Positions 1 to 9,545 are shown, counted from the first letter of the stretch. The stretch: 64,000 nucleotides of DNA from Streptomyces sp. NBC_00358 (GCF_036099295.1 NZ_CP107976.1:2480001-2544000), one strand, 5' to 3'. The notes: generated by a model not told the origin, from the letters alone. Program-made: numbers and translations.

Positions 1-232
1 TCCGCTGGTTCCCCTTCTGACCCGACTCCGGCCACCCGCCCCGGCATCGCCCGACGGCCCCGTCGCAACGTCCGGGCCCCACGCCGGCCGGACCCCGTGG
101 CCGTGCCCGGTGGCGGGTGCGCGGACGGTGCTCGGCAGGCGTCCGTGGACGGCGCGCACGCACCACCCCGTCCGGACCCCGCCGGCCGGGCGGTGGCCGC
201 GTGTGGAGCGGACGGTCCCCGGGACCGGGTCG

Positions 233-955
233 TCAGACCTTGTCGTCCACCAGGTCCCGCAGTGGCCAGGTCCCGTCCACCACCGCGTCCGCCTCGCCCT
301 TGCGGCGCAGGAAGGACTGGAAGTCCGCCGCCCATTCCGCGTACCAGTCGATCTGGCGCAGGTGCAGTTCGGCGGGGCCGAGGGCGGCGACCTTGGGGTG
401 GCGGCCGGCTATCGCGCAGGCGAGCCGGGCCGCCGCGAGGGCGTCGGCCGAGGCGTCGTGGGCGGAGTCCAGGACCACCCCGTACTCGGTGCAGACCGCT
501 TCGAGGTTGCGCTTGCCGCGGCGGTAGCGGTCCACGGAGCGGTCGATCGTGTACGGGTCGATGACCGGCGCGGGGTCGATGCCGCCCAGCCGCTCGCGCA
601 GCGAGGGCAGTCCGTACCGCCGCAGCTCGGCGGAGAGCAGCGTGAGGTCGAAGGCCGCGTTGTACGCGACGACGGGGACGCCGGTCCGCCAGTAGGTGAC
701 GAGGACGCCCGCTATCGCGTCGGCCACCTCGTCGGCGGGCCGGCCCTCGGTCGCCGCCCGCTCGTTGGTGATCCCGTGCACGGCCACCGCGTCGACGGGG
801 ATCTCCACGCCCGGATCGGCCAGCCACTCACGGCGCCCCGCGGGCTCTCCGTCCCTGACCTCGATCACGGCACCCGTGACAATGCGCGACTCGCGCGGAT
901 CGGTCCCGGTCGTCTCCAGGTCGAAGCCGATCAGCAGCTCCCGGTGCCAGCCCAT
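233..955 (-). CDS. DnaQ-like 3'-5' exonuclease
   Basis: The 240-residue product looks like a DEDD-superfamily exonuclease of the DnaQ/epsilon type. The ExoI-type motif FDLETTGTD sits near residue 10, an AVHGITNE segment follows, the second motif is VVAYNAAFDLTLL, and the late acidic motif is HDASADALAAARL. The family hydrolyses DNA or RNA from the 3' end and may serve repair or RNA trimming rather than replication. The ATG at 955 was chosen over the longer open frame because it follows an AAGAAGGGGGG ribosome site and directly precedes the first catalytic motif. It lies downstream of, and on the same strand as, the HEPN gene. Physiological substrate is unknown. Confidence 0.9.
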   Translation of the reverse strand: MGWHRELLIGFDLETTGTDPRESRIVTGAVIEVRDGEPAGRREWLADPGVEIPVDAVAVHGITNERAATEGRPADEVADAIAGVLVTYWRTGVPVVAYNAAFDLTLLSAELRRYGLPSLRERLGGIDPAPVIDPYTIDRSVDRYRRGKRNLEAVCTEYGVVLDSAHDASADALAAARLACAIAGRHPKVAALGPAELHLRQIDWYAEWAADFQSFLRRKGEADAVVDGTWPLRDLVDDKV

Positions 956-1070
956 GGGCGGCCCCCCTTCTTTGTGGTGCTTTCCCCCAGTGGTCTCCAC
1001 GATCCCATGAGCCACTGACAATCCGGGGGCCGCGTTCCACCCGCGGCGGAGAACCGAAGGGAACGGCCTT

Positions 1071-2309
1071 TCAGGACACCGGCCGCGAATCGACCCAAGC
1101 CACCTCGAACTCCTCGCGATAAGTCGGGAACAGTCCCTCTTCGGTGGTTTCATCCGGTTTGAGCAGTCGGCTTCCCCCGCGCAGCACCAGGACCGGCGCC
1201 TCCATGCCGCGGGTGCGGCGCAGATACGACTGCACGATCGCGACCCCGTCGGAACCGTCCCCGTCCACGAGGTAGGCGGTGAAGCGGGGCGTCTCGTCGT
1301 AGACCTGGATCTCGAAGGCGTCCGGGTCGCGCAGCCGGGACCTCACTCGCCGCATGTGCAGAATGTTCATCTCGACGGCCCGGCTCAACTCGCCCCGCTT
1401 GATGCCGAGTTCACGCTCGCGCCGTTTGACCGCACTGGACGCGGGATTCAGGAACAGCAGCCGGGTCCGGCAGCCGGACTCGGCGAGGCGGACCAGCCGC
1501 CGCCCGGAGAAGTTCTGCACCAGCAGGTTCAGGCCGATGCCGATCGCGTCGAGCCTGCGGGCTCCGCCGAAGAGGTCCTCGGCGGGGAACTGGCGCAGCA
1601 GCCGCACCCGGTCGGAGTGCACCCCGACGACGTCCGCGTACCGGTCGCCGACGAGGTCCTCGACGGCGTCCACGGGCAGCCGCCGCGCGGAGGGCACATC
1701 ACTGCCCGCGCCGAGGATCTCCAGGAGTTTGGCCGCGGCCCGCTCGGCCTGGTTGAGGACCGCCTCCGAGAGAGCGCGGTTGCGCGACACGACGTTGCGG
1801 GTCACTTCCAGCTCGTCCAGGGCGAGTTCGACGTCCCTGCGCTCGTCGAAGTAGGGCTCGAAGCAGGGCCAGTGCTGCACCATCAGCTCACGCAACTGGG
1901 GCAGCGTCAGGAAACTGAGCACGTTGTCGTCGGCCGGGTCGAGCAAGTACCCCTTGCGGCGGCTGACTTCGCGCACGGCGACGGCGCGCTGCACCCACTC
2001 CTGGCCGGCCGGTCCCGCGGCGGCGACCACCCAGTCGTCGCCGTGGACGGGCTCGTAGATGGGACGCAGGACGGCGGCCACGACCGCGCGCAGCCGCTGC
2101 TCGACCAGGTTCAGCCAGATGTACGCGCGCCCTGCCCGCTGGGCGCGCGTACGCACCTCGCGCCAGGCGTCGGCACCCCAGTCCAGTTCCGGTCCAATGG
2201 ATCCCATTTCCATCGGCCGTGCCAGGGACACCGCGCCGGGCGGGACATCTGTGGAGTTCCCCTCGTGACCCTCGTCACCAGGAGGCAGCTCCAGCCCTCC
2301 CGAGCCCAC
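1071..2309 (-). CDS. SAV2148-family HEPN domain protein
   Basis: The 412-residue product is recognised as the Streptomyces SAV2148-type protein with a HEPN helical domain. HEPN domains are often RNases that use an RNxxxH motif. Here the matching segment around residues 171-176 reads RNVVSR, so the expected histidine is arginine, and RNase activity is doubtful. The C-terminal half carries a segment with FLNPASSAVKRRERELG and YRRTRGMEAPVLVLRGG-like sequence, possibly a ligand-binding or effector module. Start: GTG at 2309 behind GGAAGG fits the family N-terminus (GSGGLELPPGDE) as I remember it. ATGs at 2213 and 2207 would remove 32-34 residues. Function unknown. Confidence 0.8.
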   Translation of the reverse strand: MGSGGLELPPGDEGHEGNSTDVPPGAVSLARPMEMGSIGPELDWGADAWREVRTRAQRAGRAYIWLNLVEQRLRAVVAAVLRPIYEPVHGDDWVVAAAGPAGQEWVQRAVAVREVSRRKGYLLDPADDNVLSFLTLPQLRELMVQHWPCFEPYFDERRDVELALDELEVTRNVVSRNRALSEAVLNQAERAAAKLLEILGAGSDVPSARRLPVDAVEDLVGDRYADVVGVHSDRVRLLRQFPAEDLFGGARRLDAIGIGLNLLVQNFSGRRLVRLAESGCRTRLLFLNPASSAVKRRERELGIKRGELSRAVEMNILHMRRVRSRLRDPDAFEIQVYDETPRFTAYLVDGDGSDGVAIVQSYLRRTRGMEAPVLVLRGGSRLLKPDETTEEGLFPTYREEFEVAWVDSRPVS

Positions 2310-2428
2310 CCGCGCACCGCCTTCCGCTCCCCCGAGCACTCCCCAGGGGCCAGGCCCCAATCAACGATCAAGGAAGGGTACTCCGGGAGCGGCGAGCGGT
2401 GCAGCCCGATGCACAGGTCGTTTCTCAA

Positions 2429-3745
2429 CTACCTTGGTTCGACATGCCCGTTCTGGTTCGCCAGCTCCGGCGGAGTGAGCGGATTCATAGCGGTGACGTC
2501 ACGCGGTGCGATGGCGAAGCCCTGCCAGTGGACCGGCATCGGCTGCTGGTCCTCGTCGCGCGCGATGTGGTGGAAACCCACGTTCACCCAGACCACAGGG
2601 TGGGTGAGCGTCTGTCCGTCGACCCACTTGTCGACCGATGTTCCGTGTCCGGCACCGCAGTTGCGCAGGTTGTCGCTCGCGAACTGTTCACACTTGTTGT
2701 ACTCGGTGAAGTAGACGTCGTGCTTGGTGAAGGAACGGCCGAGGTACTTGGTGGTCGCTCCCGGGACGATCTCGTACGAGCGTGCGTGGTTGTCCTTGTT
2801 CTTGCCGGAGTTGCTGACGATCCGCCACCAGCGCATGTTCTTGGCGTCGCCCGCGAGTTCCTTGGCGACCTTGGTGACGGTGGTCTTGTTGCTCGGCGCC
2901 TCGTGGCCCTGCGCGGGCGGGCTGACCACGGAGTCGTACTGCTCGATCTTCGCCTTGGAGGAGCCGTCCAGGCCGAAGTTGAGCCGCCAGAACACGTTGT
3001 GGCTGTGGCTGGTGGCGTAGTCCTTGGCGCCCTTGCCGAGCGGCCAGCCGCGGCCGTCGCCCGCGTCGTAGTCACCGGGCGAAAGACTGCCGGTGGCGCC
3101 GATGTTCATGTTGACGGTGCCGTCGTCCTGGAAGCGCCACTCGGTGATGTACTCGTACCAGCCGACCTTGTTGACGGTGTAGACGAGCAGGTCCTTGCCC
3201 TGTTTCTGGAAGACCTTGTTCCCGGTGTCGGCCTCCATCCGGTAGGCGTGGCCGCGTGAACGGGTCGTGGTGCAAAGGCCCTTGACGTTCGCGTGCTGCG
3301 GGTCCCAGGCGTCGGGGACCTTGACCGTCTTGATGGCGCCGCCAGGACATTCGGCGGGGACCATGTCGACCAGTCCCTGGCCGAAGCCGGCGCCGGTCAG
3401 GTCGCTGTACTCGACCGAGCCGTCGTCGTAGGGCACGTCGATCTGGGCGAGCTTGGCGCTGCTGAGGACCTTGATCGGGTTGGCCTCGCCGGGCGGCTGG
3501 TAGGAGATGTTCTCCAGGACGAGCCCGGCCTCGCTCTCGTAGTGCCAGCACATCCGCCAGGTGGTGCCGGTGGCGAGCTTCTGCTCGATGCGGTACGCCG
3601 CGCTGCAGTCGGCGGACGGGGCGGGAGCGGCCTTCGGCTGGGCGACGGCCGGTCCGGCGGCCGTCGTCGCTCCGGCGGCCAGGGCGAGCGCCGAAAGGCC
3701 CACCGCCGCCCGGCTGCGGGCACGGCTGTTTCTGTTGACGCGCAT
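2429..3745 (-). CDS. secreted copper amine oxidase catalytic-domain protein
   Basis: The 438-residue product has a Sec-type signal peptide (residues 1-36, ending AVA) and then little more than the catalytic beta-sandwich of a copper amine oxidase. Full enzymes of 640 residues or more carry extra N-terminal domains. Visible features are the VPYDDG stretch with likely base Asp115, the cofactor region KVGWYEYITEW with candidate TPQ precursor Tyr197, the copper ligands in HSH at 247-249, and the late ligand region GFHHIARDED near 392. The residue before Tyr197 is Trp, whereas the usual TPQ consensus is Asn-Tyr-Asp/Glu. The family oxidises primary amines to aldehydes with release of H2O2 and ammonia. 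It is followed 57 bp upstream by another exported protein on the same strand. Start follows AAGGAGT. Confidence 0.83.
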   Translation of the reverse strand: MRVNRNSRARSRAAVGLSALALAAGATTAAGPAVAQPKAAPAPSADCSAAYRIEQKLATGTTWRMCWHYESEAGLVLENISYQPPGEANPIKVLSSAKLAQIDVPYDDGSVEYSDLTGAGFGQGLVDMVPAECPGGAIKTVKVPDAWDPQHANVKGLCTTTRSRGHAYRMEADTGNKVFQKQGKDLLVYTVNKVGWYEYITEWRFQDDGTVNMNIGATGSLSPGDYDAGDGRGWPLGKGAKDYATSHSHNVFWRLNFGLDGSSKAKIEQYDSVVSPPAQGHEAPSNKTTVTKVAKELAGDAKNMRWWRIVSNSGKNKDNHARSYEIVPGATTKYLGRSFTKHDVYFTEYNKCEQFASDNLRNCGAGHGTSVDKWVDGQTLTHPVVWVNVGFHHIARDEDQQPMPVHWQGFAIAPRDVTAMNPLTPPELANQNGHVEPR

Positions 3746-3801
3746 GAAGAAGTGACTCCTTGCGGAAAGCTGAAAGGGTGGGAAGGACAGAGAAGCGGCG
3801 C

Positions 3802-4614
3802 TCAGCCGAGCTTGCCGACCTTGCGGGTGCTCAGATCGATCACCAGATCACGGCTGTCGATCCAGGGCCCGTTCTTGGCCTTCGGGAAGAGCCGGACGCA
3901 CCGGTGTTCGCCGCAGGAGGCGAGGACGGCGGGCTGGGCGCCCGGCGTCGCGCGGTAGACCATGCTGTTGAGCACCAGCTGGTCGGGCGAGGTGAGCTCC
4001 TTGCCGGTGGCGTCCTTGAAGTCGGCCTTCAGGCCGGCGCCGAGCGGGTCGGCGATCAGCAGCTTGGCGGCCTCGGTCATCTCGTCGCGGCTGATCGGCG
4101 GCTGGACGCCGTGCTGGACGCCCGTCCCTTCGACCTTCCCGGTGTCGAGGTTGACGGTCTTGGTGACGAGCGTGTCGTCCTTGTAGTCGTAGAACGTGAC
4201 GTCCGCGCGACGCGGCGCGTTCGGGTCGTCCAGTTCGGCCGTCTCGGGTTCGGCGAGGTCGACGCCGACCCGCTGCGGTCCGCGCGCGCCCTCGACGTTC
4301 TCACTGGAATCGAAGAGCTGCCGGTTCACCGCGAGCTGCTCGACGCGCTTCGTCTCGTCGTCGGTGAGGGGGTCCCGGCCCTTGCCCTTCTCCCCCTCGG
4401 CCGGCGCCCGCTCGACGACACCGGGCCGCACCGCGCCGCCCTGCCCGTCCTGCTCCGCCTGGCGCGCGGTTCCCCCGGCCCCGAGGCTCCCGCCCGATTC
4501 GTCGGCCCCCGCCGACCCCGGAAGGGTGATACCGATCATCACGGCCGTCCCGGCCACCGCGATGGCCGCACCCGCCACCACCTTGCCCAGATGGCGGTGC
4601 ACTATCTTGCGCAC
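3802..4614 (-). CDS. exported protein paired with the amine oxidase
   Basis: The 270-residue product has a positively charged N-terminus (RKIVHRHLGK), a hydrophobic segment at about 12-32 and a low-complexity Gly/Ala/Glu stretch, so it is probably secreted or membrane-tethered. The C-terminal part has a pair of cysteines (ASCGEHRC) and a CVRLFPKAKNGPWIDSRDL segment. I recognise no catalytic family. It is transcribed just ahead of the copper amine oxidase, 57 bp away, which suggests co-expression and perhaps a shared extracellular substrate or a partner role. Start is GTG at 4614 (GTG CGC AAG) behind a GGGGAGTAGGGG site. An ATG at 4616 is out of frame. Confidence 0.72.
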   Translation of the reverse strand: MRKIVHRHLGKVVAGAAIAVAGTAVMIGITLPGSAGADESGGSLGAGGTARQAEQDGQGGAVRPGVVERAPAEGEKGKGRDPLTDDETKRVEQLAVNRQLFDSSENVEGARGPQRVGVDLAEPETAELDDPNAPRRADVTFYDYKDDTLVTKTVNLDTGKVEGTGVQHGVQPPISRDEMTEAAKLLIADPLGAGLKADFKDATGKELTSPDQLVLNSMVYRATPGAQPAVLASCGEHRCVRLFPKAKNGPWIDSRDLVIDLSTRKVGKLG

Positions 4615-4667
4615 ATTTCCCCCTACTCCCCCTATGCCCTCAGGAGTCGCTTGAGTCCCACTGGTTC

Positions 4668-4684
4668 GGCATACGAGATATGCC
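4668..4684. promoter_or_regulatory. operator-like palindrome between divergent genes
   Basis: GGCATA-cgaga-TATGCC is a perfect six-base inverted repeat in the 178-bp gap between the exported protein gene and glgX, which diverge. It could bind a dimeric regulator of either gene. No regulator is assigned. Confidence 0.3.
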
Positions 4685-4792
4685 TGGTCGCGGGGTAAGA
4701 GGGATGTAAGTCATAGGAGGTTCCATCACTTTCGGGGAGACTCGGCTCGGACTCGCCCCCAGGGGCACGGCACTACTGGAAGAGTCATATCC

Positions 4793-6901
4793 ATGCAGGT
4801 CTGGCCTGGCGAGGCGTATCCACTCGGTGCCACGTACGACGGTGCCGGTACCAATTTCGCGGTCTTCTCGGAGGCCGCCGACCGTATCGAGCTGTGTCTG
4901 CTGCACGACGACGGCTCGGAGACGGCCGTGGAACTGCGCGAGACCGACGCGTTCGTCCGGCACGCGTACCTGCCCGGCGTCATGCCGGGACAGCGGTACG
5001 GCTTCCGGGTGCACGGGCGGTACGCGCCGGAGCACGGCCGGCGCGCCAACTCCGCGAAGCTGCTGCTCGATCCGTACGCAAAGGCGATCTCCGGCGCCAT
5101 CAAGTGGGGGGAGGAGGTGTACAGCTATCCGTTCGGGTCGCCCGACAAGCGCAACGACCTGGACTCCGCCCCCCACACGATGTCGTCCGTCGTGGTGAAT
5201 CCGTACTTCGACTGGGGCGACGACCGGCGCCCCCGTACGGAGTACCACCACACCGTTCTCTACGAGGCCCACGTCAAGGGCCTCACGATGCGCCATCCGG
5301 CGCTTCCCGACGAGCTGCGCGGCACGTACGCGGCGCTCGCCCACCCGGCGATCATCGAACACCTGACCGAACTCGGCGTCACCGCACTGGAACTGATGCC
5401 CGTACACCAGTTCGTGAACGACCACCGGCTGGTCGACATGGGCCTCAACAACTACTGGGGCTACAACACGATCGGCTTCTTCGCCCCGCACAACGCGTAC
5501 GCCTCCTGGGGCGACCGGGGCCAGCAGGTCCTGGAGTTCAAGTCGGCCGTCCGGGCGCTGCACGAGGCGGGCATCGAGGTCATCCTCGACGTGGTCTACA
5601 ACCACACGGCCGAGGGCAACCACCTGGGCCCGACGCTCTCCTTCAGGGGCCTCGACAACGCCTCGTACTACCGTCTCGCGGACGACCCCCGCTACTACAT
5701 GGACACCACGGGCACCGGCAACTCGCTGCTCATGCGCTCCCCGCACGTGCTCCAGCTCATCATGGACTCGCTGCGCTACTGGGTCACCGAGATGCACGTG
5801 GACGGCTTCCGCTTCGACCTGGCGGCCACGCTGGCACGGCAGTTCCACGAGGTGGACCGGCTGTCGTCGTTCTTCGACCTCGTCCAGCAGGACCCGGTGG
5901 TCTCCCAGGTGAAACTGATCGCCGAGCCCTGGGACGTCGGCGAGGGCGGCTACCAGGTGGGCAACTTCCCGCCCCTGTGGACCGAGTGGAACGGCAAGTA
6001 CCGCGACACCGTCCGCGACATGTGGCGGGGCGAGCCGCGCACACTGGCCGAGTTCGCCTCCCGGCTGACCGGCTCGTCCGACCTCTACCAGGACGACGGA
6101 CGCCGTCCGCTCGCCTCCATCAACTTCGTGACCTGCCACGACGGCTTCACCCTGCACGACCTCGTGGCGTACAACAACAAACGCAACCAGGCCAACGGCG
6201 AGGACAACCGCGACGGCGAGAGCCACAACCGCTCGTGGAACTGCGGCGCCGAGGGCGACACGGACGACGAGGGCGTGCTGGCGCTGCGGGGCCGGCAGCA
6301 GCGCAACTTCATCGCCACGCTGATGCTCTCCCAGGGCGTGCCCATGCTCAGTCACGGCGACGAGTTCGCGCGCTCCCAGGGCGGCAACAACAACGCGTAC
6401 TGCCAGGACAACGAGCTGGCCTGGGTGCCGTGGCCGGAGGACGGCTCCGAACTCCTCGACTTCACACGCGCGATGGTGTGGCTGCGCAGGGACCACCCCG
6501 TCTTCCGGCGGCGGCGCTTCTTCCACGGGCGGCCCGTCCAGGGGACCCACGACGAGCTCTCCGACATCGCGTGGTTCACCCCGGAGGGCCAGGAGATGAC
6601 CCAGCGGGACTGGGGTTCCGCGCAGGCCCGCGCGCTGTCCGTCTTCCTCAACGGCAACGCGATCTCCGAGCCGGGCCCGCGCGGGGAGCGCATCGCCGAC
6701 GACTCCTTCCTGCTGATGTTCAACGCCTCACCGAAGTCCCTGGACTTCGTGGTGCCGGTCGACCACGGCCGCCAGTGGCAGGTCGTCGTCGACACGTCCC
6801 TCCCGGAGGGAGTCGCCCCGGGTACGGGCGCGAAGGTCGAGGCCGGGGACCGGCTGACCCTGGTCGACCGGAGCATGACCGTGCTTCAGCGGCCCGCCTA
6901 G
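4793..6901 (+). CDS. glgX: glycogen debranching enzyme GlgX/TreX
   Basis: The 702-residue product has an N-terminal CBM48 domain (residues about 10-110) and a GH13 barrel of the isoamylase/debranching type. Catalytic residues seen are the nucleophile Asp342 in DGFRFDLAAT, the acid/base Glu378 in LIAEPWDVG, and the transition-state Asp450 in FVTCHDGFTLHD. It hydrolyses alpha-1,6 branches of glycogen, releasing linear maltodextrins in the cytoplasm. treY follows 151 bp downstream on the same strand and treZ lies 8.7 kb further on, so it probably supplies the TreY-TreZ route to trehalose. Length is normal for the family. Start ATG follows GGAAGAG. Confidence 0.95.
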   Translation: MQVWPGEAYPLGATYDGAGTNFAVFSEAADRIELCLLHDDGSETAVELRETDAFVRHAYLPGVMPGQRYGFRVHGRYAPEHGRRANSAKLLLDPYAKAISGAIKWGEEVYSYPFGSPDKRNDLDSAPHTMSSVVVNPYFDWGDDRRPRTEYHHTVLYEAHVKGLTMRHPALPDELRGTYAALAHPAIIEHLTELGVTALELMPVHQFVNDHRLVDMGLNNYWGYNTIGFFAPHNAYASWGDRGQQVLEFKSAVRALHEAGIEVILDVVYNHTAEGNHLGPTLSFRGLDNASYYRLADDPRYYMDTTGTGNSLLMRSPHVLQLIMDSLRYWVTEMHVDGFRFDLAATLARQFHEVDRLSSFFDLVQQDPVVSQVKLIAEPWDVGEGGYQVGNFPPLWTEWNGKYRDTVRDMWRGEPRTLAEFASRLTGSSDLYQDDGRRPLASINFVTCHDGFTLHDLVAYNNKRNQANGEDNRDGESHNRSWNCGAEGDTDDEGVLALRGRQQRNFIATLMLSQGVPMLSHGDEFARSQGGNNNAYCQDNELAWVPWPEDGSELLDFTRAMVWLRRDHPVFRRRRFFHGRPVQGTHDELSDIAWFTPEGQEMTQRDWGSAQARALSVFLNGNAISEPGPRGERIADDSFLLMFNASPKSLDFVVPVDHGRQWQVVVDTSLPEGVAPGTGAKVEAGDRLTLVDRSMTVLQRPA

Positions 6902-6922
6902 GGCGGCGCCTTCCCGGGTCAC

Positions 6923-6956
6923 GCGCGCGTGGGCTTCCGTCGGGGGCCACGCGCGC
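6923..6956 (+). terminator. hairpin after glgX
   Basis: A ten-base inverted repeat, GCGCGCGTGG and CCACGCGCGC, with a 14-base loop lies just past the glgX stop and before treY. There is no T tract, as is common for Streptomyces terminators. It may reduce read-through into treY. Confidence 0.4.
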
Positions 6957-7052
6957 GGGGCGGGGGTCTCGTGCTCCGGAGCGGGACGCCGTGCGAACCC
7001 ATATGCGTGCGCCGATGAAAGGAACTCCGGCCGGGCGGGTACGTAGGTTCCC

Positions 7053-9545
7053 ATGACACCTGAGCGTCCCGAACCGGCGATCGTCCGCTCGGCCCTCCGC
7101 GGCCCGGTGGTTCCCGTCGTGCCGACCGCCACGTACCGGCTGCAGCTCCAGCCGGAGTTCCCCTTCCGGAGTGCCGAGGCGGCCGTGCCCTACCTGGCCT
7201 CGCTCGGCGTCTCCCACCTGCACCTGTCCCCCGTCCTGGAGGCCGTCCCCGGCTCGGCCCACGGCTACGACGTGGTGGACCACGCGCGCGTGCGGGCCGA
7301 ACTGGGCGGCGAGGAGGGGCTGCGCTCCCTGGCACACACCGCGCGGGCGCACGGCCTCGGCCTCGTCGTGGACATCGTGCCGAACCACATGGCCATGGCC
7401 CCGCGCCACAACCACGCCCTGTGGGAGGTGCTGCGCGAGGGCCCGGGGTCGCCCTACGCGCGCTGGTTCGACATCGACTGGGACGCCCAGGGCGGCCGGC
7501 TCCTGCTGCCGGTGCTCGGGGACCGCCTCGGCGCCGAGATCGGCCATCTGAAGGTGGACGGCGACATACTGCGCTACTACGACCATGTCTTCCCGCTGCG
7601 CGAGGGCACGGAGAAGCTGCCGCTGCGACAGCTCCTCGACGCCCAGTGGTACCGCCCGACCTGGTGGCGGCTGGCCCGCACCGATCTCAACTACCGCCGC
7701 TTCTTCAGCATTTCGGAACTCATCGGGGTACGCGTCGAGGACCCGGAGGTGTTCGCGGCGACCCACGCGAAGATCCTGGAGCTTCTCGACGACGGTGTGA
7801 TCGACGGACTGCGCGTCGACCACCCGGACGGGCTGGCCGACCCGGACGCCTATCTGCGCCGCCTGCACGAGGCGACCGGAGGCCGCTGGACCGTCGTGGA
7901 GAAGATCCTCGCGGACGGTGAACCGCTCCCGCCCGCCTGGCCCGTGGCGGGCACCACCGGCTACGACGCGCTGCGGCAGGTCGACGGCCTCTTCACGGAC
8001 ACGGCGGGTGCGAGCATGCTCCTCGGCCGCTACCGCCGGTTCGCGGCCCCGCAGGCCGACCGCGGCGGCCACTGGGAGAGCACGGTGCGCCGGGCGGCGT
8101 ACAAGGTGGTCACCCACGAACTGGCCGCGGAGGCCGAGCGCCTCACCCGCGAGGTGAGCGCGCTGTGCGACGCGTCCCCCGACCCCGCGCTGCGCGACCA
8201 CGCCCCCTGGGCCCTGGGCGCCGCGCTGCGCGAACTGCTGGTCCGGCTGGAGGTGTACCGGCCCTACCCGTCCACGGACGCGTCCCTGGTGGTCACCGAG
8301 CGGGCCGCCGCCGAGGCCAGGACGGCGTTCCGGGTGCCCGAGGAGGCGCGTGCCGTGGACGTCGTACGGGAGCTGCTGCTCGGGCGGGACGGGGACGCCG
8401 ACGGGCCCGAGGCGGCCGGATTCCGGGCCCGGTTCGCGCAGACGTCGTCGGCGCTGCGGGCCAAGTCCGTGGAGGACACGGCGTTCTACCGCTATGTGCC
8501 GCTGCTGTCCGCGAACGAGGTGGGCGGCGACCCGGGCAGCCCCGCGGTGTCCCCCGAGGACTTCCACGCCCACTGCGCGCGCGTGCAGCGCGACTGGCCC
8601 GTCACCGGGACCGTCCTGTCGACCCACGACACGAAGCGCAGCGCGGACGTGCGCGCGGCGGTCTCGGTCCTCACCCAGTGTCCGGAGCGCTGGTCCGACG
8701 TCCTGGCGGAGGTGACCCGCGAGGGGCCGGGGATGCCCGACCCGCAGGTGGCGTGGGCCGCGTGGCAGACGGTGTTCGGCCTCGGCCCGGCCACCGGCGG
8801 GGACGAGGACGGGAACAGGGACGGGGGCGGTCCGGGGCAGGGGGGCGAGGTCTACGCCGAGCGGGTCCGGGACGCCCTGTCGAAGCACATCAGGGAGGCC
8901 GGCACGCACACGGCCTGGACCGAACGGGATCCGGTGTACGAGGAGGCGGTGGCGGCGTTCGTCACCGACGGGCCGTGCGGGCCCCCTGGACGGCGCGTGG
9001 CCGCCCTGCGGGCCTCCCTGGCACCCCATGTGCGGGCGAACGTCCTGGGGGCCGCCCTGGTCCATCTGACGATGCCCGGTGTGCCGGACGTGTACCAGGG
9101 CACCGAGGACGAGTACCTGGCTCTGGTGGACCCGGACAACCGGGGGGCGTTCGCGCCGCGGGACCTGTCCGCGGAGAAGGTGGCGCTCACGGTCGCCGCG
9201 CTGCGGCTGCGCGCCCGGCGGCCGGACGTCTTCGGCGACGCGGCGACGTACGGGCCGCTGCGGGCCGAGGGCCCCGGAGCCGGACACTGCGTGGCGTTCG
9301 CGCGGTCGGGAGAGGTGATCACGGCGGTCACCCGGCTGTCGCTGAGGCTGGCCGAGGCCGGTGGCTGGCGCGACACGCGTCTCGCGCTCCCCGACGGGCG
9401 GTGGACCGATGTGCTCGTCCCCGGTTCGCCCGAGCGGGAGTTCACGGGGCACGCGCGCGTGGCGGACCTCTTCGGGGGGTCGCCCGTCGTGCTGCTGGAG
9501 CGCGTCAGCTCGGACACACCGGGAGGGTTCGCGGAGAGCGGCTGA
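7053..9545 (+). CDS. treY: malto-oligosyltrehalose synthase TreY
   Basis: The 830-residue product is a GH13 intramolecular transglucosidase that turns the reducing end of a maltodextrin into an alpha,alpha-1,1 trehalosyl unit. It begins with the family sequence ATYRLQLQPEFPF. Catalytic residues visible are Asp256 in IDGLRVDHPDG, Glu283 in TVVEKIL and Asp526 in LSTHDTKRS. A Gly/Asp-rich insertion (DEDGNRDGGGPGQGG) lies in the C-terminal half. It acts between GlgX and TreZ. The 3' end overlaps the convergent P450 gene by 41 bp. Confidence 0.95.
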   Translation: MTPERPEPAIVRSALRGPVVPVVPTATYRLQLQPEFPFRSAEAAVPYLASLGVSHLHLSPVLEAVPGSAHGYDVVDHARVRAELGGEEGLRSLAHTARAHGLGLVVDIVPNHMAMAPRHNHALWEVLREGPGSPYARWFDIDWDAQGGRLLLPVLGDRLGAEIGHLKVDGDILRYYDHVFPLREGTEKLPLRQLLDAQWYRPTWWRLARTDLNYRRFFSISELIGVRVEDPEVFAATHAKILELLDDGVIDGLRVDHPDGLADPDAYLRRLHEATGGRWTVVEKILADGEPLPPAWPVAGTTGYDALRQVDGLFTDTAGASMLLGRYRRFAAPQADRGGHWESTVRRAAYKVVTHELAAEAERLTREVSALCDASPDPALRDHAPWALGAALRELLVRLEVYRPYPSTDASLVVTERAAAEARTAFRVPEEARAVDVVRELLLGRDGDADGPEAAGFRARFAQTSSALRAKSVEDTAFYRYVPLLSANEVGGDPGSPAVSPEDFHAHCARVQRDWPVTGTVLSTHDTKRSADVRAAVSVLTQCPERWSDVLAEVTREGPGMPDPQVAWAAWQTVFGLGPATGGDEDGNRDGGGPGQGGEVYAERVRDALSKHIREAGTHTAWTERDPVYEEAVAAFVTDGPCGPPGRRVAALRASLAPHVRANVLGAALVHLTMPGVPDVYQGTEDEYLALVDPDNRGAFAPRDLSAEKVALTVAALRLRARRPDVFGDAATYGPLRAEGPGAGHCVAFARSGEVITAVTRLSLRLAEAGGWRDTRLALPDGRWTDVLVPGSPEREFTGHARVADLFGGSPVVLLERVSSDTPGGFAESG

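Noticed and set aside
4640..6550. 636-codon open frame on the minus strand
   Set aside because: Antisense to glgX; no recognisable family sequence.
6720..9452. 910-codon open frame on the minus strand
   Set aside because: Antisense to glgX and treY; the sequence is Arg/Gly/Pro-rich without domain motifs.
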